A stretch of DNA of 64,000 nucleotides from the NCBI GenBank assembly GCA_003971905.1, contig RSEE01000036.1, positions 580,417 to 644,416 on the forward strand. Direction: 5' to 3'. Shown piece after piece: positions 10,704 to 22,343 of the stretch (the stretch's first letter is position 1; every line of letters begins with the position of its first letter). The notes below the pieces were generated by a model. That model saw only the letters and a program-made list of their open reading frames with translations. It made no database searches and was not told the origin of the DNA. Position numbers and translations under genes: made by a program. The stretch comes from Moniliella sp. 'wahieum'. Its lineage: Eukaryota; Basidiomycota; Moniliellomycetes; Moniliellales; Moniliellaceae.

Positions 10704-12512
10704 ATGCGTTTCTTGCGTCCCCACCACCACCACCCCGCCCCCCTCGCCTCCGCCCTCCGCCCTCTCCCGCTCTGCCCGCGCTCCGCTTCCGCCTCCGCGC
10801 CCGCTCTCCCTTCGCCCTTGCCTTCCCCGTCCGCTTCCCCGTGTGGCTGCACTCTGCCCCCGCCCCACCCCCCCGCCTCGCCCCGCTGCCTCCACACCTC
10901 TTCGCGCGCCATGTCGCTCCCCCAGATCGCCATGCCCCACGGCCTCCAAGTCGCCCCCGGCACCAAGCAAGATGTGCCTGCGCTGCTCCAGGCCCCCGAG
11001 CTGTTTCAGCACGCGGCCTACATCAACGGCCAGTGGATCAGCTCCGTCCCGGACGGCACGACATTTGAAGTGCCAACAAGGCCACCGGTGCGCTGCTCGG
11101 CACCCTGCCCAACATGGGCGTTGACCAAGCCGAGCAGGCTATCCAAGCTGCGTCGGATGCGTTCAAGCCCTGGGCCGCGCTGCCCGCCACGGCGCGTCGC
11201 AGCTGCTTCGCAAGCTGCACGACGAGCTGATGGCCCACCGCGAGGACATTGCCCGGTTGATTGTGCTGGAAAATGGCAAGGCATGGCCCGATGCGTTTGG
11301 CGAAGTGGCCTACGGCGCAGGATACATTGACTTTTACTCGGCAGAAGCGCTGCGCATGCCCGGCTCCACCCCGACCCCGGCCGTGCCCGGCGTAGTCAAC
11401 ACGGTCACCACTCGTCCCGTTGGCGTCGCGGCACTTATCAAGCCATGGAACTTCCCTCTTGGCAGTACGTTTTTTTTCTTCCTCCTCCTCTTACCCTTAC
11501 CATCCCGTTGCTCGGTGCCTTGCTAACCTGCTCTTGCGTCTGCCGTAGTGATTGCCCGCTCGATCGCGCCTGCGCTGGCGGTGGGCTGCACAACGGTGAT
11601 CAAGGCGCCGGCCGAGACGCCGTACACGGCACTTGCGCTGGCCTACTTGGCGGAAAAAGTTGGGTTCCCCAAGGGCACCATCAATGTGCTCACGGTGGCC
11701 AAGGGAAGCGAGAAGGAAATTGCCGTGGGGCAGAAACTGTGCACGAGTCCTACAGTCAAGAAGATTTCGTTTACCGGCTCGACGGGCGTGGGCAAGTTGC
11801 TGGTCCAGCAGGGCGCGTCGACACTGAAGAGCTGTCGATGGAGTTGGGTGGCAATGCGCCGTTTATTGTGTTTGAGGATGCGGACATTGACCTGGCTGTG
11901 GCCGGGCGATTGCATGCAAGTTCCGTGGCTCGGGCCAGACGTGTGTGTGTGCGAACCGGATCTTTGTGCACGAAGCGGTGTACGACGAGTTTGCTCGTAA
12001 ACTGGTCCAGGCCGTGGCGCAGTTCAAAGTCGGTTCAGGGCTGGACAAGAGCACGACCCATGGCCCGCTCGTCTCCCAGGCCGGCGTGGAAGGTGGAGCG
12101 GCACGTGAAGCAGAGCGTGGCAGCAGGCGCCAAGGTGCTGATTGGTGGCGAACGGGCGAGGGTCTGTTCTTTGCACCTACCATCCTGGCCACGTTACTGA
12201 CCAGTGCCCCATGACGACCGAGGAGACGTTTGCCCACTTGCCGCGCTGTACAAGTTCAAGACGGAGGAGGAGGTGCTGGCGCGGGCCAATGCCACGACGT
12301 TGGACTGGCCGCCTACTTTTCTCCAACGACGCTCGCCGCTGCAAGCGCGTCGCCCGCTCCCTCGACGTCGGCATGGTCGGCGTCAACACGGCCTCATCTC
12401 CCAGTCACCGTGCCGTTTGGCGGCGTCAAGGAAAGCGGGATTGGACGCGAAGGCGGGGCCGAGGGCCTGCTGCCCTGGCTCGAGACCCAGTTTGGTCGTC
12501 GAGAGCCTGTAA
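10704..12512 (+). CDS. UGA2: Succinate-semialdehyde dehydrogenase (UGA2/GabD type)
   Basis: This NAD(P)-dependent aldehyde dehydrogenase makes succinate from succinate semialdehyde, the last step of the GABA shunt. The ATG at 10704 opens a Pro/Ser/Arg-rich segment ending HTSSRA, which looks like a mitochondrial presequence; a second ATG at 10911 ([11 protein letters not shown]) would make a shorter, cytosolic form. Family motifs in order: [29 protein letters not shown], the Glu-bearing [16 protein letters not shown], the Cys-bearing [11 protein letters not shown] near 11925-11955, [14 protein letters not shown]. The GQTCVCANR form is typical of SSADH within the superfamily. An intron at 11465-11548 (GTACGT donor) is in phase. 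At least eight one-base slips break the frame, so the exact C-terminus is uncertain (stop at 12512 or 12559). The gene symbol is by analogy with yeast. Confidence 0.88.
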
Positions 12513-12944
12513 GCCGATCCAGCCCATTCAGCTTGTCCCGCGTCGATCCATTTCCTTAGAAAGCATCCCTTTTTCGGGCGCGAGACGTAGCTGGTAGAGT
12601 TGGACTGGCCATGAGATCTGAGACCGCTGCGGTCCGGAGCCGTCTGGGCGCAACCATGCTAGTCGCAGGGCGGCTAAGCGGCTAAGCGCTAGCCCAGCCT
12701 CGGCCATGCCGCAAGCGCAATGAAATGTGGGCAGGCACAGTTCGGGTGAGATCGGGTGCCGCAGCGCTGGGATGCGATCCGATGTGACATGTGATGTGCA
12801 AGGTGTGCTCACTCTGAGACAGTCGCAGCGGGTCGGACTTGGTTACGTCAGCGAAGAATTTGGTGAGGCGCTCCGGCTGGCCTTCCCAGGAAGAACGGTG
12901 GCCGGCCGCCGGCGCCGGCCCGCCCCGACCTCCATCTTCCCGCT
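12513..12944. other. Intergenic region between dehydrogenase and bL12m genes
   Basis: No gene seen. It includes the 3' end of the dehydrogenase and the short promoter of the ribosomal-protein gene. Confidence 0.45.
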
Positions 12945-13683
12945 ATGGTCCTTGCTGTCTGTCGTCCGCGAGCTGCGCTGCGTGCGGTGGCCCGTGCCCC
13001 GTCTGCGTCCACCAGGTGGCAGGCGCGCAGCTTGACTGTCTCTGCGCTGCGCGCTACCGAGGCGCCTGCGCCTGCTCCGGCCCAGCCCCGCGGCCCCGTC
13101 GACCTAAGCTCGTGGCATTGTGGACCAGGTGGAGAAGCTGACGCTACTCGAGGCGTCGTCGCTTGTCACGCTCCTCAAGGTACGTCTTTTGTGTTCGGGT
13201 GTGCTTGTGCGTGTGCGTGTGGGGAGACAAGAGAGGGGATACGCGCGCGGGGGAGACAGGTCACGCAACGGCTGGACTGACCTGGACCGGCTGCCCTGTA
13301 TCGTAATGTTGTGTGTGTTTGTCGTGTCGTGTCGTGTTGGCATGCGATGGTAGGAACGGTTGAACATCACGGACATTGCGATGCCCGTCGCGGCGGCCGC
13401 GCCCGGTGCTGGTGGAGCGCCAGCGCGCGGCCGAGGAGGCAGAGGAAGCTGAAAAGCCCAAGGAAAAAACAATATTCGCCATCAAGCTCAAGGGCTTGAA
13501 AGAAGGTGGTGCCAAGGCCAGGTAATCAAGGGGTCAAGGCGCTCAACTCGTCCATGTCCCTCGTCGAGGCCAAAAGTTGTCGAGAGCGCCCCGCAAATCC
13601 TGAAGGACAACGTACCCAAAGAAGACGCCGAGAAGATCATTGCTGCCATTGAAAAGGCGGGCGGGGAGGCCGAGATGGTCTAA
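12945..13683 (+). CDS. MNP1: Mitochondrial large-subunit ribosomal protein bL12m (L7/L12)
   Basis: bL12 forms the flexible stalk that recruits translation factors to the ribosome. The ATG at 12945 starts an Arg/Ala-rich presequence (MVLAVCRPRAALRAVARAP) suited to mitochondrial import. The N-terminal dimerisation helix reads VDQVEKLTLLEASSLVTLLK and is cut by an intron at 13180-13353 (GTACGT donor, 174 bp, the longest in the window). Then come an Ala/Pro/Glu hinge, TIFAIKLKGL, and the C-terminal domain SMSLVEAKKVVESAPQILK, EDAEKIIAAIEKAG, ending GGEAEMV at 13683. These are classical L7/L12 blocks. One-base slips occur near 13110, 13400, 13510 and 13575. The intron carries a GTCGT short repeat before the acceptor. 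Naming follows yeast MNP1. Confidence 0.9.
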
Positions 13684-14426
13684 GTGGAACCCGCTCGATT
13701 GCCGACCAAAGGCCCTGGAGGGGGTGGAGCAACCACGTTGTTGTTGTTTCCCTTCCACTCGTTCCCCTCCCCTGGTATGGCACCATCAAGCGATGCATTC
13801 CTCTCACAGGGGTGCGCTCAAGCAGCCCGAAGCGGACCTACTCTTCCGTTTCAGCTGGCCAGGGCGGATATGCCATTCTGGACCAGGGTCGACGTTGGTT
13901 GGCCGACGCGCATTCCTTCCTTGCCATCCGTCGCACAATGCATCTAAGCTCAGGTTGATCCCTGCCTGCTTGCCGTTAGTGATTCTGTAGACAAAAACAC
14001 ACACATATGGCAGAGCTCTACTTGAATGAATGTCCCGGCGGCCCGTACTCAGTGTAGCCAGGTTGGCGTTCCGCCTTACATATAGGGAGCGAGGCCAGTG
14101 AGGTCCATGGTGAGAAAAAAAGATATGGATGTGTAGCGAAACAAACGTAAGGAGGCGGTGAAAGGTACAAGAAGGCATCAAAACGCATGTTCAGATGCTC
14201 ATGTGGGGCTCAGGGCCAGGGAAAGAGAGTGATAATTGGAAGCAAGAGAACGCAGAGAGGGGCGACTGACAGTGAAGGGAAAACAAAAGGTATCGATCGA
14301 ACATATTGCCTTGCTCCGTTCTTGATCCACGATGCAACGAGACAACGTGACGGGCCCGGTCCAGCCAGGCATATAAAGCAGGTATAACAGACACGGAGGC
14401 AAAAGCGGTAGATGCGATGGCACTTA
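13684..14426. other. Convergent intergenic region
   Basis: About 740 bp between the 3' ends of the bL12m gene (plus) and the second GH18 gene (minus). It is less GC-rich than the genes. Open frames here show no motif. Confidence 0.5.
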
Positions 14427-15641
14427 TCACACCCACCCAGCCCACCCAGCCCATAACTTGACGCGCGCCAAAAACGAGGGCGTCAAGTCCGGGTACTGCC
14501 AGAATGCGGCGCCCGCGTTCCAGTCATACTGGCGCGCCAGGGCAAAGCATCGACCCAACTCATCCGGTGGGATGTAGCCATTGGTCGCGTCAGCAGGCAT
14601 GGCGGGCTTGCCCATGACCAACTTGCTCAGTGGGATATTTTGATCGTGGTGAATCTCAAACAGCGACGGAGTTGGCGCACGTACCGCCCGACTGGAAGAG
14701 AAGCGTAGAACAGTTGGTGTACATGTGGTGCCCTGGTTGTACATCTGGGTCAAGAAAAGTCCACATCGGGTACCTGCTCGTACACCTTGGCCCAGCCTGC
14801 CTTCCATGGACAGGCAGCCGAAAAGTACGGCGCTGAGGCGCGTGGGTAATCAGGTACTGGCCCACAGGCAGCCGCTCGCGCACCGTCTTGTGCAGCGTGA
14901 CAACCAGGGAATGGCAGTACCGTTGACAAACGAGGCCGAGTCCTGAACGTCGGATGGGTGAGGGCGGGCGGGGTTACCGGTTAGTGTCCATCTGCATGTG
15001 CGCTGTATATAACCAACCCACCCATCGCACCACCTCGCTACCAGAGCCTAACGTACCTCGTAATCCAGGTCGACCCCGTCGAAATCATACTGCTTGACAA
15101 ACTCGGCGAGCCGAATGCCCGTCTGAAAGGGTCCTGCCGGGGGGTAGTCGTCCGAGCCAAAGGCAGAGCAAGAGCTTGACGCCCGCATGGGCATACACGG
15201 CCTTGAGCTTGCTCCGCTGCGCAGCGCTGGCCTTGGTCCAATTTGCAACGCGCCCGTGGGGGCCGAGGTGGTCCAAAAGGAGATGAGGTAGTGGGTGATG
15301 CCGGGCGGAGGCACATCGGCCGCGCCATGCGTCTCATTCGCAAACCCATACACGGCAAACAACACAGCGGGGTCTGCGGACCGTGCCCCGAGCCCGAGCC
15401 GGCGGCGCCGGTGCCAGCGGGGTGCCAGGCCAGGCCGGGAGCCGCCGACGGGCGGGCGAGAAGGACGCGGATGCGGAGCGTTTGCCTGGGCCGGGGCCAG
15501 GGGGGCTGGGCGGGGAGGCGGCGCTGGCGGGCGGGCGGGGGAGACCTGGGCGCGTGGGGCAGGGGGCGCCGCTGGCGGCGGCGAGCGCGGGGGCGAGGGC
15601 GGCGACGAGGGCCAGGCGAGAAGGAGAAGGAGCGAGCGCAT
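14427..15641 (-). CDS. Secreted GH18 chitinase-like protein (copy 2)
   Basis: Second family 18 glycoside hydrolase. The ATG at 15641 gives MRSLLLLLAWPSS, a strong signal peptide, followed by a long Pro/Ala/Arg-rich linker not present in copy 1. The catalytic domain starts near AVYGFANETHG; GITHYLISFWTT and GVKLLLC align with copy 1, and the catalytic signature DGVDLDYE lies at about 15060-15085. The intron at 15056-14943 (GTACGT donor, TTCAG acceptor) interrupts right after that catalytic Glu codon; copy 1 has no intron there. Downstream are YLITHAPQ, FFLTQMYNQG, NCSTLLF, KLVMGKPAMPADATNGY and AFWQYPD, ending in a GW-rich tail encoded by a GGGCTGGGTG repeat. Several one-base slips occur near 15200, 14870, 14820 and 14700. 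It is divergent from NTE1. Confidence 0.85.
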
Positions 15642-15670
15642 GCGGAGGGGGTGGGGCTGCTGCGGGGGGG

Positions 15671-15678
15671 CATTTATA
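15671..15678 (-). promoter_or_regulatory. TATA-like box before GH18 copy 2
   Basis: TATAAATG on the minus strand lies about 30 bp before the chosen ATG at 15641. That is very close for a fungal gene, so the transcript either has almost no leader or initiates translation farther in. Confidence 0.4.
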
Positions 15679-15888
15679 CCATGGAGAGCGCCGGCTCTCC
15701 GTCGGAGGGGTGCTGCGGCGCACATGGGAGCGTGCTGGGCGCAGCGGGCGGGCGCGGACGCCGGCAGTCTGGCGCTGCTCTGCCCCGTCGCGCCTCTTCG
15801 CCGTCGGACTTGCATGGCCGCGCAGCCAGTGCCGAGCGTTGGTAGGCACGCGTAGTACGCCCCCCGCAGCCCAGCGAGCAGCCGCGGT

Positions 15889-15947
15889 CACGTGTGCTTT
15901 CGGGGGTCACGTGGGTCACGTGCTGGCCACAGCGGTGGGCACACGTG
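15889..15947. promoter_or_regulatory. Cluster of four CACGTG E-boxes in a divergent promoter
   Basis: CACGTG occurs at 15889-15894, 15908-15913, 15917-15922 and 15942-15947. The first three read GTCACGTG, the exact form bound by Cbf1-type bHLH proteins; CACGTG is also the Pho4/USF core. The cluster lies about 85-140 bp before the NTE1 start and about 250-305 bp before GH18 copy 2, so it could act on either gene. Binding is inferred from the motif only. Confidence 0.6.
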
Positions 15948-16030
15948 GAGGCGCACACCCACGCCCAGCTCCCAGCCGCCACCCCCCCATGGCGCACAGA
16001 CCAGCCCCACCCACGACGTAGCCAGCGCCC

Positions 16031-19000
16031 ATGCAACCCCGCGCCCCTCGCGGCCGCCCTGGCCAGCGCCTCCTCCGCCCTCGCCACCGCCTCCTCCGCC
16101 CTCGCCCCCCCTCCCCCGCCCTGCCCACCCCATGCCCCCCTCCCAGCTGCTCCCGCGCGCCGTCCTCTCCCCCCCCCTCCCCCCAGCCCGCCGACGGCAG
16201 CAGCGTCGTCTTGCTCCTCAGCGGCCTCTTCGAGGTCACCGTCGCCCTCCTCAGCATCGCACGCTCCCTCGCCGGCTTCGCCACCCTCACCGTGCCCGCC
16301 ACCGTGTACGCCGTCCTGCACTACAGCCTCACCCTCCAGCTCTCCTTCCCCTTCCTCGCTTCCCTCACCCTCGCCGGCCTGGCCGCGGCCTTTTTCTGGT
16401 TCCGCACCTCGATGCGCGTGTACGAAAAAGTGCGCGAGCCCCCGCTCGACTCGGATGCCGGCTTCAGCTTGCACCCCGACCTCGCCGGCGGCGACCCCTT
16501 GAGCCCCTTTGGCCTCTACGGCTCCGGCGAGCCGTCTGCCTTTGGCCCGGCCGGCAGCACCGCCGGCGGCAGCGGCACCCTGCACGACTACCTCGATGAG
16601 TTCTTGCAAGCCATCCGCATCTTTGGCTACCTCGAGCGCCCCGTCTTCCACGACCTTGCCCGCCACCTCCAAACCCGCCGCCTCATTGCGGTGACTCTCT
16701 CTCGCTCGACCATGATGGCTGCTTCTACATTGTGATCGATGGCTCGGTGAGTGTCTATGCCCCTCGGGTGCTCGCTCGGGCTTTGACCCCGCTCCGCCTC
16801 CCCCGTTCAATGAGGACAGCGAGGGGGACGATGGGCTAGAGGGCTACCAGCTCTTGCACCAGGTCGGAAATGGCGGCACCCTTAGCAGTCTCTTCACCAT
16901 CCTCAAGCTGTTCACCGAGGGCGCCCCGGGCCCTCGTGCTTCTGCCGTGCCCCAGACACCCAAGGCGCACGACCCTGCTGGCGCCACCACACTGCCTCTC
17001 CGTACTGCCGCACCTGGCTCCATGGCGTCGACGATGGATCTCGGCGTCTCTCCCGATGCTACGCCCATGCTTTCTGCCACCGCGTTGGGGTCCACTAGGC
17101 TTGGGCGCGGCGTCGGCCCAGACCCCGAGCAGGTGGGCGACCCCCTGGAGATTCCTGCGTCGAATTATCGTCTCGCTTCAGTTGCTTCGGGCGCTAACCC
17201 CTGGACCGGGGGGGCCGCGCCCGGCGGTACGGCCTATGCCGGCTCCCCGTTCGCGCCTCCCCCTCCAAAGGAATCGCTGACCGAGTTGACGCACACCGTG
17301 GCCAGGGCGCGCGACACCACCTTGGCCGTGATCCCAGCCGAGGCATTCCGGAGGTTGACCAAAAAGTATCCCAACTCAGCTGCCCACATTCTGCAGGGTA
17401 GGTATTGTAGCCTCCCGTTCTGTCTGTTTGCTTTTGTTCGCTTCTGCTGACCCTCGCTGCCATTCGTTGCCTTGCCCAGTCATCCTCACTCGTCTGTCGC
17501 GCGTCACGATGCACACGGCTCATTCTTACCTTGGTCTGACGAAGGAAGTGATGCGCGCCGAGGTTGTACTCAACCAAACCGCCAGCACACCCTGCCACCT
17601 TCGTTCTACGTATCGGAGGCGATGGAGCGGCTGCGTCAACGGTTCGTGCAGGTCAATGCGGGTGTCCCGCCCGTGGCTCCTGCTGCGCAAGGTGTGGTTC
17701 CCGGCGTTGATCCACGAGCGCGCGCGGCGGAACGCATCAAGTCTCCCCTCAGCTCGCCGCGCCTACGTGGCCGACGTGCCCACTCGCCGCTCCAGTCCCG
17801 TTCGGGCATGACCTTGTCCAGTTTGGATTTACAAGGATCCAATGCCGCCATGTTTTCCACCTCGGCATTGACCACCCCGCTGGACGCGCCATCGTCCACC
17901 GCTGCTGTCGACCCGACAGCTCGCACGAGCAAGCGCGCTAGCCAAGCGCTCAACCCAGGCGACCTCTTCACCTCCACCCAGGCCGGTCCTGCGCTCCAAG
18001 TTCAGCCCCCACTGCATTCCCCTCGCTCCAGCAGAGTATCTTACCCTGCCCACGCCCATTCCATGTCTCCTAGCTTGAGTTCAACTTCCTCTGCTGCCGC
18101 TCCTGCCTCCTCGCCCGCTCCAACAGACACGGCCGAAAGCATTGGCTGGGCAGCGGATGGACAAGCTAACTTTGACCTGAAGGAAGCCGTGATGCAATGC
18201 ATCGCCAGTTCCTTGGGCTTGCTTGCTCCGGTCGCCCAGCCGACGCGCATGGGTGCGGGTGCGGGTGGAGGTGCGGCAGACACGGCCAACCCGTCTCCGT
18301 ATGCCGACTCTCCCTCGCTTGCGGCTCAGGATGCGACCTTGTCCAGTCGCAATGCTGGGGTGTATGGCTCGGCCTGGGGGCCCTTGACCATGCTCGCCGA
18401 AGTCACGGCCGCTTCCCGCGGCCAAGGGCGAGGAAGGGATGGGCGAGCGGATTTCCCCTGCGTATCGGGGCAGTAGCGGTCCGAGCCAGGACATACCTGG
18501 CTTCCCATTCCCCCACTCGAGCTTGCCGTTGCCATTTGAGAATGATGTGGAGATCAAGTTTTTCCATGCGGGCGACACGCTGATTTCGTCGGGCGAGCGC
18601 GAAGGCGGTCTGTTCTATGTGATTGATGGACAGCTGGATGTAACCATCTCGTCCCCGACTGGCCTCGCCGCCCAGCGCACCACCACCCCGCCTCTTGCCC
18701 CGGCCAGCACAGGCACCACGAGCCCCGACCGCGCTTCGTCGCGCGAACGAACAGCCAAGGTTGCCTCGGGCGCCGCACACCCTGGCCAAGACAAGGCGCA
18801 GAGGGCCGGAGTGCGAAACCGCTTTATTCGATTGGTCGCGGTGGCATTGCCGGTTACCTGGCCACGCTACTGGGTGCGCCGTCGTATGTGAATGTGACGG
18901 CGCGGACGGATTGTTATGTGGGGTTGTTGCCGGCGCATGCGCTGGATAAGCTCATGGACCGTCGTCCGACCGTCTTGCTCAGTCTGTGCCGTCGACTCTT

Positions 19001-21277
19001 ATCGCTCTTGTCGCCCACGCTGCTGCAGATTGACGCGGCGTTGGATTGGCAGCATGTCAATGCCGGCCAAGTCATCTACCGTCAAGGCGACGCCGCAGAA
19101 CAGTTCTACCTCGTCATCAATGGCCGCCTTCGCGCCATTGCCGCTGACCAAGCCGGCTCGTCCCATGTCCACATTGCCAACGAGTTTGGCATGGGCGACT
19201 CGGTCGGCGAGCTGGAGGTGGTGACCGGATCCCCGCGCACACATACCTTGCATGCTATCCGCGATACCGAATTGGCGTGCATCCCCGTCAGCTTGTTCCG
19301 CGCCGTGAGCGCATTGGAACCTTCGTTGAGCATCCAGCTGGCCCAGATCATTGCCCGGCGTGTGTCGAGCGCCATGGTGCACCACGGCGCCAGTGCCGTG
19401 CCTTCCCACCTTCCCATGCCCCTACTGAGCGGCGGCGAGAGCAGCATGGTCAGTAAGGCCGGGCCCAAGAAACGGCCCGGGACCGAAATGTGGCGGAGCA
19501 ACACCAATCTCAAAACGGTCGCGATTGTGCCCGTGACGCGCGAAGTGCCGATTGCGGCGTTTGCGCGTCGGCTCCAAGCTGCATTTGAGCCGACGACAGG
19601 CGAAGAGGCCGTCTACCTCAACCAGGCGGCCGTGCTGGGCGTGCTGGGCCGCAACGCGTTCAACCGAATGGGCAAACTCAAGTTGGCCGGTTGGCTGGCG
19701 GACCAGGAAGCCAAGCACCGCATGGTGCTCTATGTCGTTGACACGGCCGTCTCCTCGCCCTGGGCACAAACCTCGATCCGCCAGGCCGACTGTGTGCTCA
19801 TGGTCGGCTTTGGCGACGACCCCACCGTAGGCGAATACGAACGCTTGTTGCTGGCCATCAAGACGACCGCACGCAAAGAGCTCGTCTTGCTCCATCCCGA
19901 CCGCTCTGTCCCGCCAGGCTCGACACGCGCTTGGCTCCGCACCCGGCCCTGGCTCAGCGCCCACCACCACGTCGAGATGCCCGGGATCAAAAAGGTGCCC
20001 AGTGCCGGCGTGCTCGCTGGCTCCCGCGCCACGTCCACCAGCTTCAACTGGGCCGAACTCGCCCGCCGCGCCGGCACGATGACGGCCGCGACCATGCCGC
20101 CGCTGCCGCCGCTCGCGGCGGTGGCCGCCATGGCCGGGGTGGACGAGCGGGCAGCGGCAGTGCGGGCACTGAAGCGCCTGCGCGGTCAGATCGGATCGCG
20201 GTTGCAACGTTACCGCGAAAAACGGTCGGATGGCACCGCGCCCGATGCACGGCCGCCGCACCTGTCGGACTTTTCCCGCTTGGCACGCCGGTTGTGTGGC
20301 AAGAGCGTGGGCCTGGTGTTGGGTGGTGGCGGGGCGCGCGGGATTGCGCATTTGGGCGTGATCAGCGCGCTGGAGGAGGCCGGGGTACCGATCGACTTGA
20401 TTGGCGGCACGTCGATTGGCTCGTTTGTCGGCGGCTTGTATGCCAAGGAGGCTGGCTTGGTGCCGAGCTACGGACGGGTAAAGAAGTTTGCCGGCCGGAT
20501 GGCGTCCTTGTGGCGCTTCGTGCTGGACTTGACCTACCCCTATGCCTCCTACACCACCGGCCACGAGTTCAACCGCGGCGTGTTCAAGGCGTTCCGCGAC
20601 ACGCACATTGAGGACATGTGGCTCCCCTTTTTCTGCAACACGACCAACGTTACCTGGAGCCGGATGGAGATCCACACAACGGGCTATGCCTGGCGCTTCA
20701 TCCGCGGCTCCATGACCCTGGCTGGCCTCGTGCCGCCGCTGGTGGACGAGGGGGACATGCTCGTCGACGGCGGCTACATGGACAACTTGCCCGTATCCAC
20801 CATGTTTGCCGCTGGCGCTGCGCGGGTCTTCGCCGTGGACGTAGGCTCGATTGACGACACGTCGCCACGCGACTATGGGGACACCTTATCGGGCTGGTGG
20901 CTGCTGGTCGCGCGCTGGGTGCTGCCCTGGGTACCTGGCATGGGCGCCCTGAGCCGCCGCGTGGCCCTCATCCCCTCCATCCCGGACATCCAAGCCCGCC
21001 TGGCCTACGTCAGCTCCGTCCGCACCCTCGAGGAAGCCAAAAGCGCCCCGGGATGCTTCTACATGCGCATGCCCGTCGAACACTTTGGCACACTCGAGTT
21101 TGGCTCGTTTGAGGCCATTCATAAGGCCGGCTATACCGCCGCCCAGACCCAGCTCGCCCGCTGGAACAACAACACAAGTTGCCCACCGCCAGCACCGGCG
21201 GCCCTCCCTCCGTCGACGCGTCCCAGCCGACCGCGGCGCACAGGACGGGCATCCGCGCCCGTCGGAACAGTGTCTGA
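16031..21277 (+). CDS. NTE1: Lysophospholipase NTE1 (neuropathy target esterase family)
   Basis: NTE1 deacylates phosphatidylcholine to glycerophosphocholine at the ER. The ATG at 16031 begins a Pro/Ala-rich tip, followed by a membrane segment around VTVALLSIARSLAGF and a second near FLASLTLAGLAAAFFWF. The first cyclic-nucleotide-binding-like domain includes SLSLDHDGCFYIVIDGS; two more follow near 18530-18660 (AGDTLISSGEREGGLFYVIDG) and 19060-19330 (QGDAAEQFYLVINGRLRAIA). Long Ser/Pro-rich insertions separate domains 1 and 2. The patatin domain has the oxyanion motif GGGGARG at about 20320-20345, nucleophile motif GTSIG with Ser at 20412-20414, and catalytic Asp in DGGYMDN at 20766. An intron at 17398-17479 (GTAGGT donor) is in phase. 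Frame slips near 16690, 16790, 17600, 18440 and 18810. A slip near 21175 probably restores an RRNSV end at 21277; without it the frame runs to 21437. Confidence 0.93.
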
Positions 21278-22343
21278 ACGTCGCAGCGCCGGGGTGTTGG
21301 GCGTCGGGGCGTCGGGGCGTCGGACCTGCCTCCCGCTCGCGCACCCTCCTCTCAATCGTCTGCGGGCGTCGAAGCGGTGGATGCACGCTGCTGCCCTCGT
21401 TCGTACAGTGCCCAGCTACCATAACCACTTCTCTTAGATCTTGTTTGGCCGATGCGGCGCGAGGCCACAGCCGTGGGGCAGCAAGGACACAGTAGTCGCA
21501 GCAGCGTGCTAATCGGATGTTGGTCGCGGCGTGCGTGCCTATAGCCAGACGATTGAATATCCAACCTCCCATCCTAACTCAAGTATATACGAAAGGGAGC
21601 GGGTGCGGTACGACAGATACGGTGCGAATATACGATGGGATGCGGTACGGTGCGGTGCGATGCGATGCAATGCGAGGCGAGGCGATGCCAAGTGAAGCGA
21701 TGGGTGTGGAGGATGCGAGACGATCGGATACAAGACAGACAAATGGCGGACGGGACCAAAGCGGGTAAGGGTGAGGGGAACATCAGTGCGGTGGAGAAAG
21801 ATCGAGGGAAAGCATCGCCACTTTCTCGTCTCGGCTTCCAGCCCTGATCGTCCCCACCTGACGCTCTTGTCTCGCGCGCGGTTTCATGAGGGCGTGACAG
21901 GAGGAAAACAGGATGAAGTGGATGAGTAATAGGACATACCCCACCCAGTGTTGGATGCTTGGAGACGCGGGGGGTGGGGTGGGGGGTGGGGGTACAAATA
22001 CAATAATACAATACCACAGACGAGCGAAGAAAAGCCAGGGAAGTGCGTACGACCACATGCTCAACCATGAGCCAAGGAAGGGAGAGAGAAAGGATGATGG
22101 GACACCTGAAGGAGAACAAGCCCAACCAATCTCAATAAACCAAAACAACCAAAAACCAAAAAAGACCAGAGAACCGGAAAACCAAAAACGAAACCCGCGG
22201 GGGACACACAGCCGAAAGAAGCGAGGGATGATGTTGGACATATCCAAGGGAAAAACCAACCGAACCAGTTCATCATGGGGAGGAACAAACAAGACAACAC
22301 CAAAACGACGTCAAGACGAGAGTAAGAGGTTAGGGAGGGGGAG
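21278..22343. other. Convergent intergenic region with simple repeats
   Basis: Between the 3' ends of NTE1 and the C2H2 gene. It holds an RTGCG-type simple repeat at 21634-21689, a G/T-run near 21968-21995 and an A/C-rich stretch near 22125-22195 that is the probable 3' UTR of the minus-strand gene. No gene was supported. Confidence 0.5.
21634..21689. repeat. Degenerate GATGCG/GGTGCG simple repeat
   Basis: Runs of gatgc, ggtgcg and gaggcg units in the NTE1 downstream region. No coding frame is preserved. It is probably replication slippage. Confidence 0.6.

Noticed and set aside
10704-12512. Calling the dehydrogenase and other broken genes pseudogenes
   Set aside because: Motifs, introns and even third-position bias are intact through the breaks, and essential genes are affected equally. 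Consensus error is simpler.
15334-16810. Long minus- and plus-strand frames rich in Gly/Ala/Arg
   Set aside because: Low-complexity shadows of the GH18 linker and the NTE1 N-terminus.
19422-20675. Long minus-strand frame of 417 codons
   Set aside because: It is antisense to the NTE1 patatin region, whose motifs are unmistakable. GC-rich codons leave the other strand open.
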